Source: Desulfosporosinus metallidurans (lineage in GTDB: Bacteria > Bacillota > Desulfitobacteriia > Desulfitobacteriales > Desulfitobacteriaceae). From it: a stretch of DNA of 64,000 nt. Made by a program: the position numbers and the translations under genes. Below the pieces are notes generated by a model that was not told where the DNA came from, did not search any database, and saw nothing but the letters and a program-made list of their open reading frames with translations. Each line of letters begins with the position of its first letter. The stretch's first letter is position 1. Below are positions 27,018 through 34,943 of the stretch, one piece after another. The DNA lies in assembly GCF_001936615.1 (NCBI RefSeq), contig NZ_MLBF01000004.1, positions 1-64,000 of the forward strand. The letters run 5' to 3'.

Positions 27018-28040
27018 TTAAGTATGTCCTTCTGATTTACGAGTAAAACGTTGAATAGCAAACCCAATGATCCCAATAACCAACAAGGCGAAAAAGGCTG
27101 ATATTATATAGCCAAGAGCTTGTTGCCAGAATGATTGATCAAACCCAGCGATGCCGTAGTCTTTAAATAAGATATGATTCCAAAAATCCCCTAATTTTTT
27201 CAGACCAGTAGGAACGAACCCCAGTTTAGCTTGTAAATCTTCTCCGCCCCATTCCCCCCAAGCGGTTCCGGAGGCCAATAAACCCAGCGGTGTCAGCAAG
27301 GCAATAACGATCAAGCCTGCAATGTAGCGACCATATTGGATGGGCGATGCAGATTTTTCAGAGTCCGCGCGCATTTGAAGCAGAACGGGGTTTGAACGTT
27401 GCAAATAGGCAATGACCAATCCCGTCACAACCCCCTCAACCGGTCCCGCAATGGTGATGTGTGCAAAGGCCATCGCAGGTATCGCAACACCAAGTCCATA
27501 CGGGCTGTAGAGAGGGGTTCCATTAGCAGCATGAAAAAGCATAGGCTGTAGCCCAAATTCAATTCCAGCACAAAGTGCGGCCATATTGATTCCGATGTAA
27601 CCAGCAATTCCCGCTCCTATCATGCGACGTTTAGAAAGTATGTCACTTTTCCCTGCGATGAGTTGATAGATTCCGTAACTGACAAAGGGCAATGCAACCC
27701 CCATATTGAAGATATTTGCACCCAAGGCCAGAATACCACCATCCCCGAAGAAAAGCGCTTGAATAATTAGTGCGATAGACACAGAGATCATGGCTGCCCA
27801 AGGACCTAAAATAACGGCTAGCAGCGACCCGCCTACGGCGTGAGCGGTCGTTCCATCTGGTATGGGAACATTGAACATCATGATAGTGAAGGAAAAGGCC
27901 GCACCGACTGAAAGCATCGGAATGTACTTAGCTCGAACCGTACTTGCTGTTTTTGAGGCGGCTACTGCTGCTGTAATTGCACTAGCTATGCCAAGGACCG
28001 CATCTGTTTGGGGACTAAGATATCCGTCAGGAATATGCAT
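27018..28040 (-). CDS. cbiM: Ni/Co ECF transporter substrate component CbiM (copy 1), with C-terminal CbiN/NikN-like segment
   Basis: 340 aa from ATG 28040 (GAGGAGG upstream). The N-terminus MHIPDGYLSP is essential in this family, because Met1-His2 and an internal His (TTAHAVGG) coordinate the metal. About seven helices, then an extracellular loop (TAWGEWGGEDLQAKLGF) and a last helix resembling the CbiN/NikN part. No Q or O gene follows, only a CbiO relic, so it probably borrows CbiQ/CbiO made elsewhere. Preceded by leader element A. Nickel or cobalt cannot be separated by eye. Confidence 0.9.
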   Translation of the reverse strand: MHIPDGYLSPQTDAVLGIASAITAAVAASKTASTVRAKYIPMLSVGAAFSFTIMMFNVPIPDGTTAHAVGGSLLAVILGPWAAMISVSIALIIQALFFGDGGILALGANIFNMGVALPFVSYGIYQLIAGKSDILSKRRMIGAGIAGYIGINMAALCAGIEFGLQPMLFHAANGTPLYSPYGLGVAIPAMAFAHITIAGPVEGVVTGLVIAYLQRSNPVLLQMRADSEKSASPIQYGRYIAGLIVIALLTPLGLLASGTAWGEWGGEDLQAKLGFVPTGLKKLGDFWNHILFKDYGIAGFDQSFWQQALGYIISAFFALLVIGIIGFAIQRFTRKSEGHT

Positions 28041-28137
28041 ACTAAAACTCCTCCTCTTTCTCATAATTGAACGAGTGATTTGTTCAAAGACTAGGCAATT
28101 TCACTAAAGGCTTGAAACACCTTCCTTTCAAGCAAAT

Positions 28138-28206
28138 AAAAAGACCACAAAGCAGACTCTAACGAGTCAAACCTCCATGGTCTTTGCAAACACCTTCATG
28201 GTCTTG
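28138..28206 (-). promoter_or_regulatory. Leader element A: conserved GACCATGGAGGT hairpin/attenuator upstream of cbiM1
   Basis: RNA sense: an upstream half-repeat GACCATGAAGGTGTTTGC, then AAAGACCATGGAGGTTTGAC in a hairpin with inner stem GACTC/GAGTC, outer stem AAAGACCA/TGGTCTTT, and a terminal U-run. One of six copies in the window, all in front of metal-uptake genes. Confidence 0.75.
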
Positions 28207-28229
28207 CCCTGCAATATTATTATTTCAAT

Positions 28230-28258
28230 TTATTCTACAACTGTTCAGAAATTCCTGC
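28230..28258 (-). promoter_or_regulatory. Sigma-H-like promoter A
   Basis: GCAGGAATT (28250-28258), 11 bp, GTAGAATAA (28230-28238) fits the B. subtilis sigma-H consensus RnAGGAwWW-N11/12-RnnGAATwW. Confidence 0.7.
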
Positions 28259-28293
28259 TAATGATGCAAAAAAGATTTCTGCAAAAACCCTCC

Positions 28294-29046
28294 TCACCTT
28301 GGGATCACGACAATTTGGTTTTGTACCCTTTCCACGCTAACCGGAACTCCATACGCCTGAGTGATATTTTCTGCCGTCATCACCTCCGGGCCGCCGGCCA
28401 CGAAAACCTTCGTATCCTGTAGTAATACGAATTTGTCCGAGAAGCGCAAGGCTAGGTTAAGATCGTGCATGACGGCAATCACCGCAATAGCCTTCTCTTT
28501 AGCCGCGGTCTGGATGGTTTTCAACACTTCCATTTGATTTCTCAGATCCAAGTTGCTAGTAGGCTCATCCAATAACAGAACCTCAGGTTCCTGGGCCAAG
28601 GCCCTAGCGATGACGACTTTCTGCAGTTCTCCTCCGCTCAGTTCATCTAAGTAGCGAAGAGCAAACTTCTCCAGACCCGTTTTTGCTAAGATCCCGTGCA
28701 CCAACGCCAAATCCGACGCTGTCGCCTCCCACTTGATGTAGGGTTTGCGGCCCAAGAGCACAGCGTCAAAGACGGTCTGGCGGTTGCTCTCGTAGCGTTG
28801 TGAGACATACGCCATTTTAAGGGCTATCGCCAAGCGACTAAGCTTAGACACTTCCTGCCCCTCCAATAAGACACTTCCCTTTTTCGGTAACAAAATCTTG
28901 TTCAAGGTCTTGAGCAGCGTCGATTTTCCAGCGCCATTGTTCCCTAAAATAGATAGGAACTCCCCCCTTTGTACAGTAAAGCCTACATTCTCTAATATTG
29001 TGCGAGAGCTGTATCTAAATTCTATCCCATTCACTGCTAAGATCAT
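28294..29046 (-). CDS. FecE-like ABC transporter ATPase
   Basis: 250 aa from ATG 29046, which overlaps the permease stop by 4 nt. Walker A GNNGAGKST, signature LSGGELQKVVIARAL, Walker B VLLLDEPTSNLD, H-loop MHDLN. It energises the FecBCD-type importer encoded upstream. Two decayed copies of its 3' end exist at 31806-31886 and 37034-37088. The cargo is likely a metal chelate; the surrounding CooT, FmdE and CbiM genes favour Ni/Co over iron (inference). Confidence 0.9.
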   Translation of the reverse strand: MILAVNGIEFRYSSRTILENVGFTVQRGEFLSILGNNGAGKSTLLKTLNKILLPKKGSVLLEGQEVSKLSRLAIALKMAYVSQRYESNRQTVFDAVLLGRKPYIKWEATASDLALVHGILAKTGLEKFALRYLDELSGGELQKVVIARALAQEPEVLLLDEPTSNLDLRNQMEVLKTIQTAAKEKAIAVIAVMHDLNLALRFSDKFVLLQDTKVFVAGGPEVMTAENITQAYGVPVSVERVQNQIVVIPR

Positions 29047-30134
29047 CGCAACTTCGACCCCCTCACCAGAAGATAGAGAAAGAGAGGAGCCCCTAGAAAG
29101 GAAGTGACTGCCCCAACAGGCAAAACCACGGGCGCAATAATCCTTCTGGACAGGGTATCTGCAGCCAGAAGGAGCAAGGCACCCATCACCCCAGACGCTG
29201 GAATAAGGAAGCGATTGTCCCCTCCGATCAAGCGCTTCACGAGGTGTGGAGCCACGAGACCAATGAAGGCGATGATTCCCAAAAAGGAAACGACTGTGGC
29301 TGTGATCAAAGAGGCAAAGAACATCCCCCACTGTCTCGTCTTTTCCACGTTGACACCGAGACCCTTGGCCGTTTCTGCCCCACTGTCAAGGGCATTGTAA
29401 TTCCAACGGTTAAACAAGAAAAAGAGCAAGGATCCTAAGACTACAAAGGACATAATCCCCAACTCACCCCAAGAAGCCCGCCCGATGTCGCCGAACGTCC
29501 AAAAGACGACGGCAGCTACATTAACATCATTGGTGAAATACTGCAAAAGCATAGTGGCTGCGGAAAAGAGAGATCCCAACGCGACCCCAGCTAACACCAT
29601 AGACTCCGGTGACACTCCCTTATATTGGGCCAGAAAGAGAATGATCATGGTCGTAAGCATGGCCGCTACGAAGGCTGAGATTGTGACAATATAGGGGCTG
29701 TTAATCAGCAGCGCTCCTCCGCCTGTACTTGGAGTACTACCTGCTCCCCAGCCGATGATGGCCAGCGCAGCCCCAAAGGCTGCGCCTTGAGCAATACCGA
29801 GGGTACTCGGAGAAGCTAAGGGATTTCTGAGAATAGTTTGCATGACCGCACCAGCAACCGCCAAACCCGTCCCAGCCACCATCGCTGCCAGCACTCGGGG
29901 CAAGCGGATGGACCAAATGATAATCTGAGAATTCCCCTCGGTTTGGCCGAGTAAAGTCAGTAACACTTGCATGGGAGAAAGCTCGGCTGAACCGGCACTG
30001 ATGGCATATAAAGCAAGTACTGCTGTCATAACAACCAAACCTAACAGGATTAATTTCTTCTTCCACGTATATCTCAAGTAATGGGTGGTTATCCCGCCCT
30101 CTAGCACGCTTTCCTCGCCTACCAACTCTATCAC
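29043..30134 (-). CDS. FecCD-family ABC transporter permease
   Basis: 363 aa, about ten helices, GTG start overlapping the binding-protein stop (GTGA). Conserved RLPRVLAAMVAGTGLAVAGAVMQTILRNPLASPSTLGI, then the GLVAPHLVKRLIGGDNRFLIP coupling segment contacting the ATPase. Middle gene of the binding-protein/permease/ATPase unit. A 58-bp relic of a second copy lies at 34883-34940. Confidence 0.92.
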   Translation of the reverse strand: MIELVGEESVLEGGITTHYLRYTWKKKLILLGLVVMTAVLALYAISAGSAELSPMQVLLTLLGQTEGNSQIIIWSIRLPRVLAAMVAGTGLAVAGAVMQTILRNPLASPSTLGIAQGAAFGAALAIIGWGAGSTPSTGGGALLINSPYIVTISAFVAAMLTTMIILFLAQYKGVSPESMVLAGVALGSLFSAATMLLQYFTNDVNVAAVVFWTFGDIGRASWGELGIMSFVVLGSLLFFLFNRWNYNALDSGAETAKGLGVNVEKTRQWGMFFASLITATVVSFLGIIAFIGLVAPHLVKRLIGGDNRFLIPASGVMGALLLLAADTLSRRIIAPVVLPVGAVTSFLGAPLFLYLLVRGSKLR

Positions 30135-31255
30135 CTTCCTAGCTCCAGCTTTTTGAAGCCCCCTAAATCCCGTTCCATTTCTGAATATAAAGGCTTACCT
30201 AGAAGGAACTGATAAATTTCATCACTCTTCTTGATCGGATCGATGTCTTGGAACTGTTGAGGAAAGATAATCTTTCCTGCGTAATAAGAGTCAGCAAATG
30301 CCGTCTCTATATTGGTGGAATAGTTATTATAAGGAATCTGGTTATAAACTTGGCCCTTCTTCACAGCACTCAAAGACTGGTACAATGCCGGGTTTTTCTT
30401 ATAGTCCTCCGTAACTAGCGCATACCCTCCTGCATCAAGAAACAAAATATCCGGATCCCAGCTAATGAGTTTTTCTTTATCGATCATAAAGCTTCCGCTT
30501 TTTCCCGTTTCATCCACGACATTTTTTGCTCCAATGAACATAAATGGCGGGTATTTGGCCTGAGTGCTTTCAATCCCGTGCACTCCTTTCATGCCCACAG
30601 CCCCTACATAAACTTTTGCTTTATTCCCCTCAGGAACTCCCTTCGTCCGTTCCCCCAGGTCCTTTTCACTTTGTTTGAGATAAGCAACAACATCTTGGGC
30701 CCTCTTCTCCTTACCTATGATCACGCCGATCATACTTATGGAATTGTAAAGATTCTCGTCAAACGTCGCCGCATTGCCATAGCTCAGAACGACTACCGGA
30801 ATGCCCGTCTTGGCTTGAAGTTGATTCGCCTTCTCTTTATCTACGAGAGTGCTAACAAAAATCACATCTGGTTTGACCCCAACCAAGCTCTCCTCATTAG
30901 GGGCTGTATCCGGTCCTCCCTGTCCAATACTCGGGAGCTTTTTCAAGTCTGGATAAGCCAGCATATAGGATCTTCCTGGCGAAGGTTTTTTCTCAATTTC
31001 TTCAATCCCCACCACCATGGACGCTCCTTCGTCGTAGGTCACCAACCGTAATGCACCGGGTCCAATCGCCACGACCCTTTTGACAGGAACCGCTAGTTCT
31101 ACCTCTCTCCCAGCCAGATCCGTAATTTTATGTTTCTGAACCTTAGCCACTGTTGGAACTGTCCCAGCTTCCTTCGTACCTGCAGTCCCTCCGCATCCCG
31201 CTAAAAGCAACATCGGCATAAGCAGAGCCAATAATAACGCCATCACTTTTCTCAT
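30131..31255 (-). CDS. ABC transporter substrate-binding lipoprotein, FecB/BtuF-like (copy 1)
   Basis: 374 aa from ATG 31255. Signal peptide with lipobox LLAGC (MALLLALLMPMLLLAGC), then a helical-backbone (type III) binding fold: ITDLAGREVELAVPVKRVVAIGPGALRLVTY and KPDVIFVSTL. The ATG overlaps the stop of a truncated fmdE gene, so translation is coupled. It belongs to a subgroup with a GPGALRLV start also seen in the paralogue at 35609-36781. Ligand unknown, probably a metal complex. Confidence 0.9.
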   Translation of the reverse strand: MRKVMALLLALLMPMLLLAGCGGTAGTKEAGTVPTVAKVQKHKITDLAGREVELAVPVKRVVAIGPGALRLVTYDEGASMVVGIEEIEKKPSPGRSYMLAYPDLKKLPSIGQGGPDTAPNEESLVGVKPDVIFVSTLVDKEKANQLQAKTGIPVVVLSYGNAATFDENLYNSISMIGVIIGKEKRAQDVVAYLKQSEKDLGERTKGVPEGNKAKVYVGAVGMKGVHGIESTQAKYPPFMFIGAKNVVDETGKSGSFMIDKEKLISWDPDILFLDAGGYALVTEDYKKNPALYQSLSAVKKGQVYNQIPYNNYSTNIETAFADSYYAGKIIFPQQFQDIDPIKKSDEIYQFLLGKPLYSEMERDLGGFKKLELGR

Positions 31256-31467
31256 TTTACCCATCCTCTCAACACAGCATCCACACCACAAGCATCATTC
31301 TGCATAATGCTGACTATCCCACTTTTCGGATTGTACGGCTCCCCCTCTAAGGCTCGGAGCACCTTCAATCCGATCCGAGCCGCTTGGAAGCCAATCGCCG
31401 AACCAGGGCAAATATGCTCGTGAAATTCCACACAACGCTCCCAATCTTTCTTAACTAGTTCGTCCAT
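31252..31467 (-). CDS. Truncated FmdE-family protein coupled to the binding-protein gene
   Basis: 71 aa from ATG 31467 (AAGGAGTGAAGG upstream). It keeps the two hallmark blocks, FHEHICPGSAIG and IMQNDACGVDAV, then stops at LRGWVK where full FmdE proteins (see 32672-33205, 177 aa) continue with a beta-rich part and a zinc ribbon. First gene of the importer operon, overlapping the next gene as ATGA. Either a functional mini-FmdE or a truncation retained for translational coupling. Confidence 0.7.
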   Translation of the reverse strand: MDELVKKDWERCVEFHEHICPGSAIGFQAARIGLKVLRALEGEPYNPKSGIVSIMQNDACGVDAVLRGWVK

Positions 31468-31504
31468 ATTTCCTTCACTCCTTAATTTTGATTTTTCTTT
31501 GAAT

Positions 31505-31554
31505 AAAAAAGACCATGAAGCTGACCTTATTAAAAGGCCAGACCTCCATGGTCT
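31505..31554 (-). promoter_or_regulatory. Leader element B: GACCATGGAGGT hairpin/attenuator
   Basis: RNA AGACCATGGAGGTCTGGCCTT, loop, AAGGTCAGCTTCATGGTCT, then a U-run. The inner stem (CTGGCCTT/AAGGTCAG) differs from the other copies but keeps pairing. It lacks the upstream half-repeat of A, C and D. It lies upstream of the truncated fmdE-importer operon. Confidence 0.7.
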
Positions 31555-31608
31555 ATTTTTCATGATTCAGTCTCATCTTCTCATTAATTGTTAATAATTG
31601 ATAATTGT

Positions 31609-31637
31609 GTATTCTACATTAACTTCGAAATCCCTGC
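31609..31637 (-). promoter_or_regulatory. Sigma-H-like promoter B
   Basis: GCAGGGATT (31629-31637), 11 bp, GTAGAATAC (31609-31617), upstream of leader element B. Confidence 0.65.
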
Positions 31638-31690
31638 TTTAGTATGGAAAAATATTACGCCCTCCTGCCGCAAGTCGGTGGGAGGGCTTC

Positions 31691-31790
31691 GTACTTTGGT
31701 AACTTCTTTGGCTTTCTCGGCTAGTACTTTATGAAGCGATTTTGGCACTCGGATGTTGAACTTGCCGGAAAAATCACTGCTCTTTGATAC
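31691..31790 (-). pseudogene. HicB-like antitoxin C-terminal fragment
   Basis: The minus frame encodes SSDFSGKFNIRVPKSLHKVL followed by AEKAKEV, the FSGKFxxRxPxxLHxxL pattern of the ribbon-helix-helix end of HicB-type antitoxins. No start, no upstream HicB fold and no toxin partner. Confidence 0.55.
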
Positions 31791-31805
31791 TCACAATAAA
31801 TCAGA

Positions 31806-31886
31806 TTACAACAGTTTGGTTTTGCATTCTTCCAACTAACCGGAACCCCATACACCTGAGTGATATTTTCTGCCGTCGGCATCTTC
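31806..31886 (-). pseudogene. Relic of the FecE-like ATPase 3' end
   Basis: Closely matches 28308-28390 of the intact ATPase gene (PTAENITQVYGVPVS, then diverging). Lies between leader elements B and E. Confidence 0.8.
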
Positions 31887-31888
31887 GG

Positions 31889-31958
31889 GAGACAGATCTA
31901 CAGCACTCCCCCAATCAAAGTCTTTGGTAATATTAAGGGTTGGAAAAGAACCAGGAAA
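31889..31958 (-). pseudogene. Relic of nrdD joined to the ATPase relic
   Basis: Encodes PTLNITKDFDWGSAV then DLSPED, matching two separate pieces of the intact NrdD (PTLNITQDFDWESPV and NSDLSPEDA), with the intervening bases deleted. It abuts the ATPase tail in another frame, a chimeric scrap. Confidence 0.7.
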
Positions 31959-32001
31959 TTTAATCTTGACTATTGAAAATCATAAAAAACTATAAACCGT
32001 A

Positions 32002-32030
32002 GAAGGGATTAGCACATTTGTGTAGAATAC
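32002..32030 (+). promoter_or_regulatory. Sigma-H-like promoter E
   Basis: GAAGGGATT (32002-32010), 11 bp, GTAGAATAC (32022-32030), in front of leader element E and cooT1. Confidence 0.65.
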
Positions 32031-32062
32031 TATCTGCATAGACAAATATTCATTATGAAAAC

Positions 32063-32120
32063 GAGACCATGGAGGTCTTGACTTGACATTAAGTCTGGTC
32101 ATTATTTCCATGGTCTTTTT
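32063..32120 (+). promoter_or_regulatory. Leader element E: GACCATGGAGGT hairpin/attenuator
   Basis: AGACCATGG pairs perfectly with CCATGGTCT (9 bp). The inner part is GACTT/AAGTC, and TTTTT follows. Nearly identical to element F in front of the second cooT. A good ribosome site (AAGGAGGTGATT) follows, but the frame after it stops within 11 codons. Confidence 0.75.
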
Positions 32121-32297
32121 CTATTTACAAGGAGGTGATTATAGGCATATGAGCCCATGCCGGATGTCTTTCCATAGTTTGTAATGTAATGAATTCCACG
32201 TTCCAAAACCTTCAAAATCTTGCTGCATCTTACGTGCGAAAATGTCAACTCATAATCCTAAGGAAAGTTTGGATCCTTACGGTATACTATCAACTTC

Positions 32298-32343
32298 AGA
32301 CCTAATGATAGCCTGATCTGACCGTCACGATATCATTGGGTCT
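32298..32343 (+). repeat. 13-bp stem-loop in the cooT1 leader
   Basis: AGACCTAATGATA pairs with TATCATTGGGTCT (one G-U) across a 20-nt loop; no T-run. The rest of 32121-32434 shows no gene. Confidence 0.5.
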
Positions 32344-32434
32344 GACCCTAACTAAAATGAGCCTTTCCCAGGCAACCACAAATGGACTTGTTCTGGTAAA
32401 GCTTTTATAATTCTAAAAGAAGGAGCTAAACGAA

Positions 32435-32638
32435 ATGTGTGAATCAAATGCCTATCTCAAAGATGGAGATAACGAAGTCATGCTCATGGAGTCGGTTGAT
32501 ACCATTGAGCCCTACGAAAATGGCCTTAAACTAATGGATAGCTTCGGCAAACAAATGTTTATCAAAGCTAAAATTAAAAACATGACCCTTCTCAATCACC
32601 GTATTATTTTAGAAAAGTTACCCCTAGATAACCTCTAG
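32435..32638 (+). CDS. cooT: CooT-family nickel-binding protein (copy 1)
   Basis: 67 aa. MCES start with the nickel-binding Cys2 of CooT, then LMESVDTIEPYENGLKLMDSFG and IKNMTLLNHRIILEK, the family pattern. CooT dimers bind one nickel and were described with the CO dehydrogenase maturation system. AAAGAAGGAG ribosome site. First of cooT-fmdE-methyltransferase. Its presence is the main reason to see nickel as a likely cargo of the neighbouring importers. Confidence 0.88.
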   Translation: MCESNAYLKDGDNEVMLMESVDTIEPYENGLKLMDSFGKQMFIKAKIKNMTLLNHRIILEKLPLDNL

Positions 32639-32671
32639 GAGAGCCCTTTATGTGAAAGGAGATCAATTTGT

Positions 32672-33205
32672 ATGTGCAGAGAAAAAACAACGTGGGAAAA
32701 ATCAGTAGAATTTCATGGGCATGAATGCCCAGGCCTTGCGATCGGCTATAAAGCCTGTGAGGCCGCGATTAAAAAAATGGGTATCCGATTTTCTTCCGAT
32801 GAAGAAATCATATGTGTAACCGAAAACGATGCCTGCGGAGTCGATGCAGTTCAAGTAATCACGGGCTGTACCTTTGGGAAAGGGAATCTTTTGTATAAAG
32901 GCACGGGCAAAATGGCCTTCAGCTTTTATAACAGGTCCAATGGTGAAAGTCTGAGAATGATAATAAAGCCCCTCAAAGGAGAAATGGACCGCCAGCAGCG
33001 TCAGGAATACATACTGAACTCGCCTGTAGATCAACTCTTTAATTTCTCAAAGCCGCCGTTTGAGCTGCCCGAAAAGGCACGACTATTTACCACAGTAGAA
33101 TGTGACTTATGCGGGGAAGGTGCTCCGGAGCATAAGATTCGAATCAATGACGGGAAAAAAGTATGCCTTGACTGCTTCAAAGACTATTCGAGAGGATGGC
33201 AATAG
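32672..33205 (+). CDS. FmdE-family protein with C-terminal zinc ribbon
   Basis: 177 aa. FHGHECPGLAIGYKA and VTENDACGVDAVQVITGCTFGKGNL are the FmdE blocks, with Cys/His likely binding a metal. A zinc ribbon follows (CDLCGEG ... CLDCF, about 145-172). Despite the name (formylmethanofuran dehydrogenase subunit E), this family occurs with metal ABC importers in many bacteria and its job is unknown. A truncated paralogue heads the importer operon on the other strand. Confidence 0.87.
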   Translation: MCREKTTWEKSVEFHGHECPGLAIGYKACEAAIKKMGIRFSSDEEIICVTENDACGVDAVQVITGCTFGKGNLLYKGTGKMAFSFYNRSNGESLRMIIKPLKGEMDRQQRQEYILNSPVDQLFNFSKPPFELPEKARLFTTVECDLCGEGAPEHKIRINDGKKVCLDCFKDYSRGWQ

Positions 33206-33206
33206 C

Positions 33207-34028
33207 ATGGATATAGACTATTTTACCCGTCTCTGGAGCGAGGGAAAGCCTGCCGAACCATCCGGTAAGTCGTTTTGGGACAACAGGGCGGATGAGTTTA
33301 ACAAGTTGGTTAGTCAAGGCAGTCCTGATCAGCGCATTCGCAAAATCGTTCAATTTTTGTCACAAAAAGGCATTTTCACCCAGAATAGTAGCGTCCTGGA
33401 CATAGGCTGCGGTCCAGGACGGTTTGCGGTTGAATTTGCCAAGCAATCAACAGATGTTACAGGCATAGACATATCGGATAAAATGTTAGACTACGCGGTG
33501 AAGAATGCCGAAGCCGCGAACCTCACCAATGTCTCATTTAAAAAGTTGAACTGGGATGAGGTCAACCTTGACGAATACGGCTGGAGAAAAAGGTTTGACT
33601 TGGTGACCGCCATCAACAGCCCCGGGATCCATGATCAAATCACGCTTGAGAAGATGATCGATGCAAGCAAGGGATACTGCTTTTTGTCCAATTTTGTTGA
33701 TCGTACAGACTCTGTTCAGGACATTATTCGCACGGAAATTCTTAAACTTAAAGGGATCAAATTTTACAGTAATACAATTTACAGCATTTTTAACATCCTT
33801 TGGCTAACTGGATATTATCCCAGTATTACCTATGTCGATACGGATCGAGAACATGTCCGAACGGTGGAAGAAGCTTGTGTTTATTATGGTACGCTCTTTG
33901 CAACGGAGAATAACTCAGGCGACGAGAAAGACCATTTAATAAATAGCTACCTTGAAGAGATCTCTATCAATGGATTTGTGACGGAGAAAGTTCAGACGAA
34001 AACTGCCTGGATTTATTGGAAGGTCTAG
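33207..34028 (+). CDS. Class I SAM-dependent methyltransferase (with FmdE)
   Basis: 273 aa from ATG 33207 (AGAGGA upstream, 1 nt after the fmdE stop). SAM motif I is SSVLDIGCGPGRFAVEFA; motif II region VTGIDISDKMLDYAVKNAE; RFDLVTAINSPGIHD follows. C-terminal part differs from UbiE-type enzymes. Substrate unknown. Coupling to FmdE and CooT suggests a role in metal-ligand chemistry (inference). Confidence 0.85.
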   Translation: MDIDYFTRLWSEGKPAEPSGKSFWDNRADEFNKLVSQGSPDQRIRKIVQFLSQKGIFTQNSSVLDIGCGPGRFAVEFAKQSTDVTGIDISDKMLDYAVKNAEAANLTNVSFKKLNWDEVNLDEYGWRKRFDLVTAINSPGIHDQITLEKMIDASKGYCFLSNFVDRTDSVQDIIRTEILKLKGIKFYSNTIYSIFNILWLTGYYPSITYVDTDREHVRTVEEACVYYGTLFATENNSGDEKDHLINSYLEEISINGFVTEKVQTKTAWIYWKV

Positions 34029-34074
34029 AAAGCCATGAAGCTGATTCTACTGAGTCAGTTTCATGGCTTTTCCT
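34028..34074 (+). terminator. Terminator of the cooT1-fmdE-methyltransferase transcript
   Basis: AAAGCCATGAAGCTGA pairs with GTCAGTTTCATGGCTTTT. The loop sequence and stem recall the leader-hairpin family, but GGAGGT is absent. Confidence 0.7.
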
Positions 34075-34084
34075 CTGCAAAATC

Positions 34085-34750
34085 TTAGTGACCAGCCTTC
34101 ACCAATACCTCTTTCCCCCGAAAGACGATGCCCAGCTTGATGATTTTATGGATTCCCCGCTCGAACAGTTCCTGCTGGTATTCCTTCGCTTCGATCTGCT
34201 GCAAAGCTAGCTGAGCGATCTGTTCTAGGTCCTTTACTTCCTCCGGATCGACACTCCTAAACTCGATAATTAGGCCTGCCTTGCTCGTATCCCGGGGGAT
34301 GACCATGACATCATAGCGTCCATACCCGCCCTCGCGGTTGGACTTGATTTCATAATCAGGACGCAACCCTACCAGGAGACCCAACACAAAGGCATGGTAG
34401 ATCTTTTCCGGTACTAAACTATCATACGTTACTTCCCAGGTATTATGTTTGAGATCCTTAAAGGTCAGATAGATAACAGGGTATTGCCCCTGTTTGTCCA
34501 TGCAGTCCGAATGCTGACTGATCGCCAGGTTCTCGAAAAGGGAGCTATTATCTGTCGCTGATTTTTCCAAAAAGTAATTCAACATAGACATGTTTAGGGT
34601 TTTGCCAAAACGCCGTGGGCGGGGAAGCAGGATTACTTTGGAGCCATCTTCCAGGATATCTTTTATAAATAAGGTCTTATCGACATAGTAGTAAGCTCCT
34701 GTTAGCATTTCTCGAAAATCACTGACACCTATGGCAATTCTTTTCTTCAT
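34085..34750 (-). CDS. AAA-ATPase-like/PD-(D/E)XK protein with internal deletion
   Basis: 221 aa. The first 120 residues match AAA-ATPase-like proteins (IGVSDFREMLTGAYYYVDKT, LPRPRRFGKTLNMSML). From VPEKIYHAFVLGLLVGL onward it matches their C-terminal PD-(D/E)XK nuclease-like domain (GGYGRYDVMVIPRD, GLIIEFR). Normal family members run to about 520-570 aa; the central several hundred residues are gone, in frame, at WEVTYDSL/VPEKIY. FR replaces the usual FK at the nuclease motif. Probably non-functional, or a mini-form. Confidence 0.7.
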   Translation of the reverse strand: MKKRIAIGVSDFREMLTGAYYYVDKTLFIKDILEDGSKVILLPRPRRFGKTLNMSMLNYFLEKSATDNSSLFENLAISQHSDCMDKQGQYPVIYLTFKDLKHNTWEVTYDSLVPEKIYHAFVLGLLVGLRPDYEIKSNREGGYGRYDVMVIPRDTSKAGLIIEFRSVDPEEVKDLEQIAQLALQQIEAKEYQQELFERGIHKIIKLGIVFRGKEVLVKAGH

Positions 34751-34882
34751 TATTTAGCACCACCTATCTAAGATCGAACATCGGATCTCCGGTGCTATCA
34801 CGAAGACCGCACGGAATCGTTCTTAGATTTATACTAATATAATTACCTAAAATTTACAAGTAATTGTTGGGGTCTGGCACCG

Positions 34883-34940
34883 CAGTTTGCATGACCGCAC
34901 CCGCCACCGCAAAACCCGTCCCAGCGACCATCGCTGCCAA
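34883..34940 (-). pseudogene. Relic of a FecCD permease gene
   Basis: 58 bp nearly identical to 29838-29895 inside the intact permease (AMVAGTGLAVAGAVMQ region). Sits where the permease partner of binding protein 2 would be expected. Confidence 0.75.
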
Positions 34941-34943
34941 TGT

